This document shows, one piece after another, positions 9,358 to 18,195 of a DNA stretch of 64,000 nt (position 1 is the stretch's first letter; each line of letters opens with the position of its first letter). Origin of the DNA: DATDIC01 sp963764525 (GTDB lineage Bacteria; Pseudomonadota; Alphaproteobacteria; Acetobacterales; Acetobacteraceae); NCBI GenBank assembly GCA_963764525.1, contig CAVXTC010000031.1, forward strand, positions 62,001 through 126,000. Direction: 5' to 3'. Both the position numbers and the translations under genes were made by a program. The notes beneath the pieces were generated by a model that was given only the letters and a program-made list of their open reading frames with translations, was not told the origin of the DNA and ran no database searches.

Positions 9358-10147
9358 TCAGGCGGCATCCTCGAGGGTCTTGCTGCGTTCCCACGCGGCA
9401 CGGGCTGCCGAACGCGTGGTCAGCTCGCGGAACACGTCATCCAGCCGGCCCGACGGATGCCGCGCGGCCAATGCGGCTGGCGTTTCGTCGGCAACGATGC
9501 GGCCGGACGCGATGATGATGGCACGGCTGCACACCGCTTCGACTTCTTCCAGGATATGCGTGCTGATGATGATCGCCTTGCTAGGCGCCATGCGGCGGAT
9601 CAGCGCGCGCACTTCATGCTTCTGGTTGGGGTCGAGCCCGTCGGTCGGTTCGTCCAGCACCAGGACCGGCGGATCGTGCAGCAGCGCCTGGGCCAGGCCG
9701 ACACGGCGCTTGAACCCTTTCGACAGCGTCTCGATCGGTTGCAGGCGGACTGATTCCAGATGGGTCAGCGCGATGGCATCCTCCACCCGGGTCGCCAGGT
9801 CGCGCCGGTGATAGCCGCGGATGCGCGCCACGAATCGCAGCAGGCCGGTGACTGTCATGTCCGGATAGGTGGGCGCGCCCTCCGGCAGGAAGCCCAGAGC
9901 CCGCGCGGGCGGCCACCGGGTGCGCGCGCACGTCATGGCCGCAGATGCGCGCGGTTCCGGCACTGGGCGGCATGAAAGCCGCCAGCATGCGCATGGTGGT
10001 CGATTTGCCGGCGCCGTTGGGGCCCAGAAAGCCCAGCACCTCACCGCGGCGGACCGCGAACGACACGTCATCGACCGCGACGAATCGGCCGAACCGCCGG
10101 CTCAGGCGGTCGATCTCGATCAGCGGCGGTTCGTTCAGGTCGGTCAC
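9358..10147 (-). CDS. ABC-2 type ATP-binding protein, GldA-like, one frame break
   Basis: About 260 residues once joined. Walker A GPNGAGKST, signature LSKGFKRRVGLAQAL, Walker B VLVLDEPTDGLDP and the H-loop ISTHILEEVEAV are all present. The frame changes near 9905, where one surplus G in a GC run splits VAARAL-GFLPEG. GTG at 10147 is preferred because AGGA lies a few bases upstream; a TTG at 10189 is an alternative. First gene of the leftward operon ATPase, permease, GldG-like, DUF4340, Nudix. The 153-base gap upstream, shared with the rightward cupin gene, must hold its promoter, but no clear -35/-10 pair was seen. Confidence 0.85.
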
Positions 10148-10300
10148 GTGGTCCTGTCCCGCGATGTCCTGGTGCGCGGAATAGCGCAACCGTGAGGCGA
10201 TGCAAGGGAAGCCCGGGCTACATCCCCGTCACCCCGTCGCAAGCGGTGGTCCACCTGAGCCGGAGTTGCCGGCCGGCGACGCTCGCGCTGGAATGCCGGC

Positions 10301-10640
10301 ATGAAGCTGGCGTTCGATAATCTGCTTGCTGGGGTGGACCTGGAGGCCGCGCAGGAACGGTTCACCGAGCTGGCTGCTGGCCGACATGTGCGAATCGAAC
10401 GCATCGTCTCGACCGGGCAGGCGACCCCGCCCGGAGTTCTGGCTGGATCAGGACTGGGACGAATTGGTACTGCTGGTCGCCGGCTCGGCCGGGCTTCTGG
10501 TCGAGGGCGAACGGATCGCGCGAATTCTGAAGCCAGGTGATCATGTTGCGATCACGGCACATGTGCGCCATCGTGTCGAGTGGACGTCGTCGTCAGAGCC
10601 CACTATCTGGCTGGCGGTTCATTGCCGTCCGGGCGATTGA
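10301..10640 (+). CDS. Small cupin-domain protein, one frame break
   Basis: About 112 residues forming one cupin barrel. The N-terminal part (MKLAFDNLLAG to RIERIVSTGQATPP) and the C-terminal part (EFWLDQDWDELVLLVAG, LKPGDHVAITAHVRHRVEWT) are in different frames; one surplus G near 10432 accounts for this. The WDELVLLVAGSAGLLVEG strand and the HVRHRVEWT motif match the phosphomannose-isomerase-like small cupins often annotated only as cupin domain protein. Function is unknown. It stands alone between divergent and convergent neighbours. Confidence 0.72.
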
Positions 10641-10691
10641 GTCCCACTGGCTGCATGTCCGGCCTGTCGCACGGGCCGCGATCCGGCAGCT

Positions 10692-11873
10692 TCAGACCCG
10701 CTCGAAGATCGCCGCGATGCCCTGGCCGCCGCCGATGCACATGGTGACCAGCGCGTATCGCCCGCCGGTCCGTTTCAGTTCATACAATGCCTTCACCGTC
10801 AGCATCGCGCCGGTGGCGCCGACCGGGTGGCCGAGCGAAATCCCCGACCCATTCGGGTTGGTTTTCGCCGGATCCAACCCAAGGTCCTTGGCGACCGCGC
10901 AGGCTTGTGCGGCGAACGCCTCGTTCGCTTCGATCACGTCGATGTCGGCCAGCTTCAGCCGGGCGCGCTGCAGCGCGAGCCGCGTCGCCGGGACCGGCCC
11001 GATGCCCATGATCTTCGGATCCACGCCGGCATGGGCATAAGCGACCAGTCGCCCGAGCGGTTGTGCGTTGCGCTTCTCCGCCACCCCGGCTTCCATCAGC
11101 ACCACCGCGGCGGCCCCATCGTTGATGCCCGACGCGTTTCCCGCGGTCACCGTGCCGTCCTTGCGGAACGCCGGGCGCAGCTTCGCCAGGTCCCCGGCGT
11201 TGGCATCGGACCGCACGTGTTCATCGGTGTCGAACACGGTTTCACCCTTGCGGCTTTTCAGGCGTACCGGATGGATCTGCTCGGCGAAGCGTCCCTCCTT
11301 GATGGCACGTGCGGCCCGGTGGTGCGATTCGACCGCCAGCGCGTCCTGCTGCGTTCGGGTGATCTGGTGGGATTCGGCCAGGTTCTCGGCGGTCTCGCCC
11401 ATGTGGATGGCGTGCGTGGGGTCGTGCAGAGCGGCCAGCATCATGTCGATCATTGCGGCATCACCCATGCGCGCACCCCAGCGCATGCCCGGCGCCAGAT
11501 AACCGGCCCGGCTCATGCTTTCGGCGCCGGCGCCGATCGCGATGTCAGCATCCCCGAGCATGATGCTCTGGGCGGCCGAGACGATCGCTTGCAGGCCGGA
11601 ACCGCACAGTCTGTTCAGCGTCAGCGCCGGCGCATCCTGCGTCACCCCGGCGAGCAGCGCGGCGACGCGGGCAAGGTACATGTCCTTTGCCTCGGTGTGG
11701 ATGACGTTGCCGAACACGACCTGGCCGACTTCCTCGCCGCCGACCTGGGCGCGAGCCAAAGCTTCCCGCACCACCTGCGCGCCGAGCTCGGTGGGCGGTA
11801 CGTCTTTCAGCGCGCCGCCAAAATCGCCGATCGCGGTGCGTACGCCGGAAACAACGAGGACTTCGCGCGGCAT
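10692..11873 (-). CDS. Acetyl-CoA C-acetyltransferase (thiolase)
   Basis: Homotetrameric biosynthetic-type thiolase of 393 residues that condenses two acetyl-CoA to acetoacetyl-CoA, or the reverse. Catalytic residues are all in place: C90 in NRLCGSG, H349 in GHPVGATG and C379 in MCIGGGQG. Length equals that of PhaA/AtoB. It follows hutU in the same direction 65 bases downstream. Acetoacetyl-CoA formation has no direct part in histidine breakdown, so co-transcription with hut is uncertain. Confidence 0.94.
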   Translation of the reverse strand: MPREVLVVSGVRTAIGDFGGALKDVPPTELGAQVVREALARAQVGGEEVGQVVFGNVIHTEAKDMYLARVAALLAGVTQDAPALTLNRLCGSGLQAIVSAAQSIMLGDADIAIGAGAESMSRAGYLAPGMRWGARMGDAAMIDMMLAALHDPTHAIHMGETAENLAESHQITRTQQDALAVESHHRAARAIKEGRFAEQIHPVRLKSRKGETVFDTDEHVRSDANAGDLAKLRPAFRKDGTVTAGNASGINDGAAAVVLMEAGVAEKRNAQPLGRLVAYAHAGVDPKIMGIGPVPATRLALQRARLKLADIDVIEANEAFAAQACAVAKDLGLDPAKTNPNGSGISLGHPVGATGAMLTVKALYELKRTGGRYALVTMCIGGGQGIAAIFERV

Positions 11874-11938
11874 GGCTTGCTCTCCCGAATAATAGCTGGG
11901 TTATCCTGCATGTTGGGCAGCTTCCCGCAAGCAGGCAA

Positions 11939-13603
11939 TCACCGAAGTATCCCCGGCAGGTCCAGCCGATGCTCCCGCGCGCAGGCCAGCGCGTCTTCAT
12001 ACCCGGCGTCGGCGTGGCGCATGACGCCAGTCGCCGGATCGTTCCATAAGACATTTTCGATCCGCCGCGCCGCCTCGGCGGTTCCATCGCAAACGACCAC
12101 CATTCCGGCGTGCTGCGAGTAGCCGATGCCGACGCCGCCGCCGTGATGGATGGAAACCCAGGTGGCGCCGGACGCGCAGTTCAGCAGCGCATTCAGCATC
12201 GGCCAGTCGGCGACTGCATCCGAACCATCGCGCATCGCCTCGGTCTCCCGGTTCGGGGAGGCTACCGAGCCGGCATCCAGATGGTCGCGGCCGATCACGA
12301 TAGGCGCGGACAGTTCGCCGCGCGCCACCATTTCGTTGAACGCCAGCCCCAGGCGGTGCCGCTCCCCCAACCCCACCCAGCAGATGCGTGCCGGCAGCCC
12401 CTGAAACCTGATGCGGCTGCGCGCCATATCCAGCCAGTGGTGCAGATGCGCGTGGTCGGGCAGCAATTCCTTCACGCGGGCATCGGTGCGGTAGATGTCC
12501 TCGGGATCGCCTGATAACGCGACCCAGCGAAAGGGACCGATGCCGCGACAGAACAGCGGGCGGATATAGGCGGGAACGAAACCGGGGAAGTCGAAGGCGT
12601 CCGCTACGCCTTCCTCGCGCGCCACCTGGCGGATGTTGTTGCCGTAATCGATCGTCGGGATGCCCATGCGGTGAAACACCAGCATCGCCCGCACGTGTTC
12701 GGCGATGGATGCGCGCGCCGCCACGGTCACGTCCCGGGGCGCCGACTCGCGACGGCTTTGCCACTCCGCCGCGGTCCAGCCTTTCGGCAGATAGCCGTTG
12801 GCCGGATCGTGCGCCGAGGTCTGGTCGGTCACCACGTCCGGCCGCACGCCGCGGCGCAGGATTTCCGGCAGCAGCTCGGCCGCATTGCCCAGCACGGCAA
12901 CGGATACCGGTTTTCGGTCATTGCAGGCGCGTTCGATGATCGCCAGCGCTTCATCCAGGTTGCGTGCCTGGCGATCCAGGTAACCGGTCTTCAACCGCAT
13001 CTCGATACGGCTCGGTTGGCACTCGATCGCCAGCAGCGACGCGCCGGCCAGCGTCGCGGCGAGCGGCTGAGCGCCACCCATGCCACCCAGCCCGGCGGTC
13101 AATATCCAACGCCCCGACAGGTCTCCGCCATAATGCCGGCGACCCACCTCGACGAAAGTTTCGTATGTTCCCTGGATGATTCCCTGGCTGCCGATATAGA
13201 TCCACGAGCCGGCCGTCATCTGGCCGTACATCATCAGGCCCTTGCGATCGAGTTCGTTGAAATGCTCCCAGGTCGCCCAATGCGCCACCAGGTTGGAGTT
13301 GGCGATCAGCACGCGCGGCGCGTCGGCGTGGGTGCGGAACACGCCAACCGGCTTGCCGGACTGCACCAATAGCGTCTGGTCGCCATCGAGCCGCCGCAGC
13401 GCGGCAACGATACGATCGAAACTATCCCAGTCGCGCGCAGCGCGGCCCATACCGCCATAGACGACCAGGTCCCCGGGACGCTCCGCCACCTCGGGATCCA
13501 GATTGTTCATCAGCATGCGCAGCGGCGCCTCGGTCAGCCAGGATTTGGCGGAGAGCTCGGTGCCGCGAGGGGCTCGGATGGTGCGCAGGTTGGGAAGTGC
13601 CAT
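11939..13603 (-). CDS. hutU: Urocanate hydratase
   Basis: Cytosolic NAD-dependent urocanase of 554 residues, second step of histidine degradation (urocanate to imidazolone propionate). The N-terminal RGTELSAKSWLTEAPLRMLM and VVYGGMGRAARDW, the dinucleotide-binding GLGGMGGAQPLA and the C-terminal GGGVGIGYSQHAGMV are family hallmarks, and the length is normal. It lies 14 bases after hutH. HutI and HutG/HutF are not in the window, so the rest of the pathway must be elsewhere. Confidence 0.97.
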   Translation of the reverse strand: MALPNLRTIRAPRGTELSAKSWLTEAPLRMLMNNLDPEVAERPGDLVVYGGMGRAARDWDSFDRIVAALRRLDGDQTLLVQSGKPVGVFRTHADAPRVLIANSNLVAHWATWEHFNELDRKGLMMYGQMTAGSWIYIGSQGIIQGTYETFVEVGRRHYGGDLSGRWILTAGLGGMGGAQPLAATLAGASLLAIECQPSRIEMRLKTGYLDRQARNLDEALAIIERACNDRKPVSVAVLGNAAELLPEILRRGVRPDVVTDQTSAHDPANGYLPKGWTAAEWQSRRESAPRDVTVAARASIAEHVRAMLVFHRMGIPTIDYGNNIRQVAREEGVADAFDFPGFVPAYIRPLFCRGIGPFRWVALSGDPEDIYRTDARVKELLPDHAHLHHWLDMARSRIRFQGLPARICWVGLGERHRLGLAFNEMVARGELSAPIVIGRDHLDAGSVASPNRETEAMRDGSDAVADWPMLNALLNCASGATWVSIHHGGGVGIGYSQHAGMVVVCDGTAEAARRIENVLWNDPATGVMRHADAGYEDALACAREHRLDLPGILR

Positions 13604-13617
13604 GCGGGATCCTTCTC

Positions 13618-15144
13618 TCAGTCCACCCCAGGCAGCGCCAGATCCGGCGCCAGCAGTCTGCCGGATCGCACCAACTCCGTCGTAAGGGCAATGTCTGGCG
13701 CAATGAACCGGTCGCGGTCCATGTTCGGCACCTCCGCGCGGACCGCCGCGCGCAATCGTTCCAGCGCCTCGCTCGATTTCAGCGGCGCGTGGAAGTCGCA
13801 GCCCTGGGCGGCAACCAGCAGTTCGATACCGATCACCGCCGCCGCGTTGTCGGCCATCGGCAGCAGCCGCCGCGCGGCGTGCGCCGACATGGAGACATGA
13901 TCTTCCTGATTGGCGGAAGTGGGGATCGAATCGACGCTGGCCGGCGTGGCGCGCTGGCGGTTCTCAGCCACCAGCGCCGCAGCGGTGACCTGCGGGATCA
14001 TGAAGCCGGAGTTCAGGCCTGGATGCGGCGCCAGGAAGGCGGGCAATCGGGACAGTGCCGGGTCCATCAGCATGGCGATCCGCCGTTCCGCCAGCGCGCC
14101 GATCTCGCACAGCGCCAATGCGATCATGTCGGCGGCGAAGGCAACCGGCTCGCCATGGAAGTTGCCGCCCGACAGAACCTCGACAGTTTCAGCGAAAACC
14201 AGCGGGTTGTCGGACACGCCGTTCGCCTCGATAGCCAGTGTGGCGGCAGACTGGCGCAGCAGGTCCAGCACCGCGCCCATCACTTGCGGCTGGCAGCGCA
14301 GGCAGTACGGGTCCTGCACACGGTCGTCGCCGATCAGATGCGACGCCCGGATCGCGGATCCGGCGATCAGCCCGCGCAACGCCGCCGCCACCTCGATCTG
14401 GCCGCGATGGCCGCGCAGCGCCTGGATGCGCGGATCGAACGGCGTGTCGGAACCCCGCGCGGCGTCGGTGGACAGCGCGCCGGACAGTAACGCGGCTCCC
14501 AGCAGCCGCTCGGCCTCGAACAAGCCGGCCAGCGCATAAGCCGTAGAGAATTGCACGCCGTTGAGCAGCGCCAGACCTTCCTTGGCGGCAAGTGTCACCG
14601 GCACCAGGCCAACCGCCGCGAGTGCTGTGCCGGCGGGCATCTGCCGGCCGTCGTGCAGGACGTCCCCCACGCCGATCATCGCCGCGGCCATATGGGCGAG
14701 CGGTGCGAGGTCGCCGGACGCGCCGACCGAACCCTGGGAGGGCACCAGCGGAATGACCTCGCGCGCCAGCATCGCCTCAAGCAACCGGACGGTCTCCGCA
14801 CGCACGCCGGAAGCGCCGCGGCCGAGGCTGGCGAGCTTCAGCGCCATCATCAGGCGGGCGATTGCAGGGGGCATCGGCTCGCCCACGCCGGCGGCGTGCG
14901 ACAGCACGATGTTTCGTTGCAGAAGCGTCAAGTCGGCGGCATCGATGCGGATGCCGGCAAGCCGTCCGAAACCGGTGTTGATGCCATAGACGGGTTCGCC
15001 GCGCGCCAGGATGGCGTCGATCGCCCGCGCGCCGCGGGCGATCGCGTCATAGGCGGCCGGATCGACCGATGCCCCGTCGCCGCGATAGATCTCGCGCCAG
15101 GTTGCAAGCGGCACCTGGCCGGGGATAAGGGTCAGGTGCGTCAT
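13618..15144 (-). CDS. hutH: Histidine ammonia-lyase
   Basis: Converts L-histidine to urocanate and ammonia; 508 residues. The Ala-Ser-Gly triad that cyclises to the MIO cofactor is at 142-144 in GSVGASGDLAPLA; the substrate loop YGINTGFG and the SANQEDHVSM motif near the C-terminus are intact. The frame is open far upstream, but that region is antisense to the 15247-16233 gene, so ATG at 15144 (MTHLTLIPG) was chosen. First gene of a leftward hutH-hutU unit. The 102-base divergent gap to the ABC binding protein is a likely shared regulatory region. Confidence 0.96.
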   Translation of the reverse strand: MTHLTLIPGQVPLATWREIYRGDGASVDPAAYDAIARGARAIDAILARGEPVYGINTGFGRLAGIRIDAADLTLLQRNIVLSHAAGVGEPMPPAIARLMMALKLASLGRGASGVRAETVRLLEAMLAREVIPLVPSQGSVGASGDLAPLAHMAAAMIGVGDVLHDGRQMPAGTALAAVGLVPVTLAAKEGLALLNGVQFSTAYALAGLFEAERLLGAALLSGALSTDAARGSDTPFDPRIQALRGHRGQIEVAAALRGLIAGSAIRASHLIGDDRVQDPYCLRCQPQVMGAVLDLLRQSAATLAIEANGVSDNPLVFAETVEVLSGGNFHGEPVAFAADMIALALCEIGALAERRIAMLMDPALSRLPAFLAPHPGLNSGFMIPQVTAAALVAENRQRATPASVDSIPTSANQEDHVSMSAHAARRLLPMADNAAAVIGIELLVAAQGCDFHAPLKSSEALERLRAAVRAEVPNMDRDRFIAPDIALTTELVRSGRLLAPDLALPGVD

Positions 15145-15246
15145 GTCATGCCGGACGGGCGGAACAAATTGCGACAAGTGGCGGCGTCGCGTAGTGTCGG
15201 CGGGCGCGGCACGCCGCGAGTATGAAAAACACCACAGGGGGCAAGC

Positions 15247-16233
15247 ATGAGGAACGGCGCATTGAAACTGACAGCGCTGCTGTTTGGCTTGGCGCTGATG
15301 CCGGCACTGAACGCAAAAACCGCACTCGCTGACACGGTGAAGATCGCCCACTCGACCTGGGTCGGCTATGGGCCACTTTACATCGCCCGTGACAAGGGCT
15401 TCTTCAAGAAAAACGGCGTCGATGTCGATCTGGTGGTGATGGAAGACCCGAAAGAGCGCTTCCCCACAATGATGGCCGACCGCATCCAGATGATCGCCAG
15501 CACGGTCGATACCGCGCTGCTGTACCTGAAGAAGCCGACCGACTTCCAGTACGTCGTGGCGATCGACGATTTCAACGGCGGCGACGGGATCGTGGCGAAG
15601 AAGGACATCACCAGCGTCGCCGACCTGAAGGGCAAGCGCGTCGCCGTCAGCGAGGGATCGGTGTCGGAGTTCTATCTCAACGTGCTGCTGACCAAGGCGG
15701 GGCTGAAGGAATCCGACCTGCAGACGGTGAACATGACCGCGGCTGATGCAGGCAGCGCGTTCGTCGCCGGCCGGGTCGATGCGGCGGTGACGTGGCAGCC
15801 ATGGCTGAGCCGCGGCAAGGCAACCGATTTCGGCCACCTGCTGACCGACAGCTCCAAGACGCCCGGACTGATCACCGACGTGCTGATCGCCAAGACCGAT
15901 TGGGTCAACAGCCACCAGAAGGACGTCGAGGCCATCGTGAAGTCCTGGAACGAGGCGGTGGCCTTCTATGAGGAACACCCGGACGAGGCGATCCCCATCA
16001 TGGCGAAGGGCGTCGGCGGCTGGCTGAAGGATCCGAAGGACTTCAAGGAGACGCTGCCGGGGATCAAGTTCTACGACGCGGCGGCCAACAAGGCGTTCTT
16101 CGGCACCAAGGACAATCCCGGCCCGCTGTACCACACGGTGCAGCAGGCGATCGACATCTGGGGCAGCCACGGCAAGCTGCAGGTGAAGGTCACGCCGGCT
16201 GATCTGATCAACTACAGTTTCGTGAATGAGTAA
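15247..16233 (+). CDS. NitT/TauT-type ABC transporter substrate-binding protein
   Basis: Periplasmic solute-binding protein of 328 residues with a signal peptide (KLTALLFGLALMPALNAKTALA) cleaved near residue 29. The mature start VKIAHSTWVGYGPLYIARDKGFF is the NMT1/TauA-like fold, and VAGRVDAAVTWQPW is its hinge region. RBS AGGGGG lies five bases before the ATG. It heads a binding protein-permease-ATPase operon divergent from hutH. The ligand is unknown: linkage to hut suggests histidine, urocanate or a related imidazole, but that is inference, since known family ligands are taurine, sulfonates, nitrate and thiamine precursors. Confidence 0.9.
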   Translation: MRNGALKLTALLFGLALMPALNAKTALADTVKIAHSTWVGYGPLYIARDKGFFKKNGVDVDLVVMEDPKERFPTMMADRIQMIASTVDTALLYLKKPTDFQYVVAIDDFNGGDGIVAKKDITSVADLKGKRVAVSEGSVSEFYLNVLLTKAGLKESDLQTVNMTAADAGSAFVAGRVDAAVTWQPWLSRGKATDFGHLLTDSSKTPGLITDVLIAKTDWVNSHQKDVEAIVKSWNEAVAFYEEHPDEAIPIMAKGVGGWLKDPKDFKETLPGIKFYDAAANKAFFGTKDNPGPLYHTVQQAIDIWGSHGKLQVKVTPADLINYSFVNE

Positions 16234-16291
16234 ACTCGTTCCGTGATGGCTGGCCCGAGGACAGGCTACGGCCGGCCACCCACGGCTTTGG

Positions 16292-16311
16292 ATGCCCGCC
16301 TTCGCGGGCAT
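16292..16311. repeat. REP-like palindrome (copy 3)
   Basis: Perfect inverted repeat with arms ATGCCCGC and GCGGGCAT around the loop CTTC, followed by GACGAGG. It lies between the binding-protein stop and the permease start, so it would form a hairpin inside the operon mRNA. There it could lower expression of the distal genes relative to the binding protein. Confidence 0.6.
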
Positions 16312-16331
16312 GACGAGGCCTAGTGCGCGCG

Positions 16332-17132
16332 ATGGCGTCGTTCCTCGACGTCTATGTCGCGCCGAAGAAGGAGATTCCCCGCCGTGCTTACCTGACGGTG
16401 AGCACGGTGGTCGCGTTTTCGATCCTGGCGATCTGGTGCGGGCTGTCCTATGGCGGGATGGTTCGGGCGGATTTCCTGCCGACCCCGGTCCAGGTGATTC
16501 GGGCCGGAGTGGCCGGCATCAGTGACGGGTCGCTGCTGGTCAACACGTCAGTCAGCGTGACGGAGATCATGTCGGGGTTCGTGATCGCCTCGATCCTGTC
16601 GGTGCCGCTCGGCATCCTGATGGGCAGTTTCAAGATCGTCGAAGCGGCGATCGAGCCATTGACCAATTTCGTCCGCTACCTGCCGGTTTCCGCGCTGATC
16701 CCGCTGCTGATCCTGTGGGTCGGGATCGACATGTCGGAGAAGATCACGGTGATCTTCATCGGCACGTTCTTCCAGCAGTTGATCCTGATCGCCGACGTTT
16801 CGCGCGGCGTGTCGCAGGACCTGCTGGACGTTTCCTACACCTTGGGCGCCAATCGCCGCACCGTCGTCGCCCGCGTGCTGATCCCGGCGACCATGCCGGG
16901 GGTGATGGACACGCTGCGGGTCACGCTCGGCTGGGCCTGGACGTACCTTGTGGTGGCCGAGCTGGTGGCGGCCAACCAGGGCCTCGGCTACTTCATCCTG
17001 AACTCGATGCGCGGGCTGTTCACCGATCAGATCTTCCTCGGCATCATGGTGATCGGGCTGCTGGGGCTGCTGACCGACCAGATATTCAAGCTGCTGCGCA
17101 ACCGGCTGCTGCCGTGGGCGGCCAGCCCGTAG
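16332..17132 (+). CDS. NitT/TauT-type ABC transporter permease
   Basis: Inner-membrane subunit of 266 residues in the SsuC/TauC class. About six hydrophobic segments are seen, with the ATPase-docking loop DVSYTLGANRRTVVARVLIP and the FVRYLPVSALIPLLILWVG segment typical of the class. ATG at 16332 (MASFLD) was chosen; a GTG at 16323 is an in-frame alternative. The stop TAG abuts the ATPase start with no gap. Confidence 0.9.
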   Translation: MASFLDVYVAPKKEIPRRAYLTVSTVVAFSILAIWCGLSYGGMVRADFLPTPVQVIRAGVAGISDGSLLVNTSVSVTEIMSGFVIASILSVPLGILMGSFKIVEAAIEPLTNFVRYLPVSALIPLLILWVGIDMSEKITVIFIGTFFQQLILIADVSRGVSQDLLDVSYTLGANRRTVVARVLIPATMPGVMDTLRVTLGWAWTYLVVAELVAANQGLGYFILNSMRGLFTDQIFLGIMVIGLLGLLTDQIFKLLRNRLLPWAASP

Positions 17133-17943
17133 ATGCCCTCGCCGGCCGCGAAACTGCGCATTCAGGATGTGGCGCTGCGCTTCGTGCCCAAGACCGGGGC
17201 GCCGGTGACCGCGCTGGAGAACATCTCGCTGGATGTGGGCGACCAGGAGTTTTCGGTCATCGTCGGCCCGTCGGGCTGCGGCAAAACCAGCCTGCTGCGG
17301 CTGGTCGCCGGGCTGCTCGAGCCGACCGAGGGCGCCATCTGGCTGGACGACGCGCGGGTCACCGGCCCCGGGCGGGACCGCGGCATGGTGTTCCAGTCCT
17401 ACACGCTGTTCCCCTGGCTGACGGTGCAGCGGAACGTGGAGTTCGGGCTGAAGCTGCGCGGCATTCCGCCGGATGAGCGGCACGATATGGCTCGCGCGGT
17501 TCCTGGCCCAGGTCGGGCTGGATGGGTTCGAGCGGCATTATCCGCGGCAGCTTTCCGGCGGGATGATGCAGCGGGTGGCGCTGGCGCGGGCGCTGGCGAA
17601 CGATCCGGCGGTGCTGCTGATGGACGAGCCGTTCGGCGCGCTGGACAGCCAGACGCGCTCGCTGATGCAGGAACTGCTGTTGGATATCTGGCAGCAATCC
17701 AGCAAGACGGTGCTGTTCATCACCCACGACATCGACGAATCGATTCTGCTGGGCGATCGGGTCTATGTGATGACCGCGCGTCCCGGGCGGATCAAGGAGA
17801 TGGTGGAGATCGACCTGCCGCGTCCGCGCAGCGTCGATCTGCTGACCAGCGAGGCGTTCATGACGCTGAAGCGGCGCATCATGCACTCGATCCATGAGGA
17901 AGCGGTGCGGAGCTTTGCGGGGGAAGCTGCTGAAGACGAATGA
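17133..17943 (+). CDS. NitT/TauT-type ABC transporter ATP-binding protein, one frame break
   Basis: About 269 residues when joined. Walker A GPSGCGKTSL, Q-loop VFQSYTLFPWL, signature LSGGMMQRVALARAL, Walker B VLLMDEPFGALD and switch FITHDIDESI are present. The frame breaks near 17498 after DERHDMAR; removing one G restores AFLAQVGL. All catalytic motifs lie on one side or the other of the break, so the protein is either split or, more likely, the break is a sequencing error. Last gene of the importer operon, followed by a strong hairpin. Confidence 0.85.
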
Positions 17944-17949
17944 CGGAGC

Positions 17950-17973
17950 GGGGCCGGCCTTGCGACCGGCCCC
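17950..17973. terminator. Hairpin terminator after the importer operon, possibly bidirectional
   Basis: GGGGCCGG and CCGGCCCC form a perfect 8-base stem with an 8-base loop, starting six bases after the ATPase stop. There is no long T-run on either side. It also lies just past the stop of the minus-strand small ORF at 17980-18060, so it could end both transcripts. Confidence 0.55.
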
Positions 17974-17979
17974 TGACTC

Positions 17980-18060
17980 CTACCGGCGCTTCAGAATGAT
18001 CTTGCCCTTGATGGTCAGAATCACCACGATTGCCAGCAGGAGCAAGAGATGATATCGCAT
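17980..18060 (-). CDS. Putative 26-residue single-pass membrane peptide
   Basis: A small open frame: it starts MRYHLLLLLAIVVILTIKG and ends in a basic tail of alternating Lys, Ile, Leu and Arg (KIILKRR). About 14 consecutive hydrophobic residues could span the inner membrane, with the basic end in the cytoplasm. The ATG at 18060 is preceded by GGAGAGGGAG, a strong Shine-Dalgarno match. The gene is flanked by two perfect hairpins (17950-17973 and 18109-18138), leaving room for a separate short transcript. I recognise no family. It could be a regulatory membrane microprotein, a type I toxin-like peptide or a chance frame. Confidence 0.4.
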   Translation of the reverse strand: MRYHLLLLLAIVVILTIKGKIILKRR

Positions 18061-18108
18061 CTCCCTCTCCGTGAGATTGGGCCAACGCTTAGTCCGGCGG
18101 CCCGATCG

Positions 18109-18138
18109 GACGCCGGCCAGTGCACACTGGCCGGCGTC
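18109..18138 (+). terminator. Perfect 14-bp palindromic hairpin followed by TTTT
   Basis: GACGCCGGCCAGTG is followed at once by CA and its exact reverse complement CACTGGCCGGCGTC, and then by GCCGTTTTAT on the plus strand. The stem and T-run suit a Rho-independent terminator of rightward transcription. The centre TGCACA could also serve as a protein-binding palindrome upstream of the minus-strand small ORF. Confidence 0.5.
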
Positions 18139-18195
18139 GCCGTTTTATCGGCAGGGGGTTAACGACATGACCCGCTCGCGCTTCCGGTCCGCGAC

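Noticed and set aside
13618..16311. Extension of hutH far upstream to 16311
   Set aside because: Beyond 15144 the frame is antisense to the ABC binding-protein gene, and the family N-terminus starts at MTHLTLIPG.
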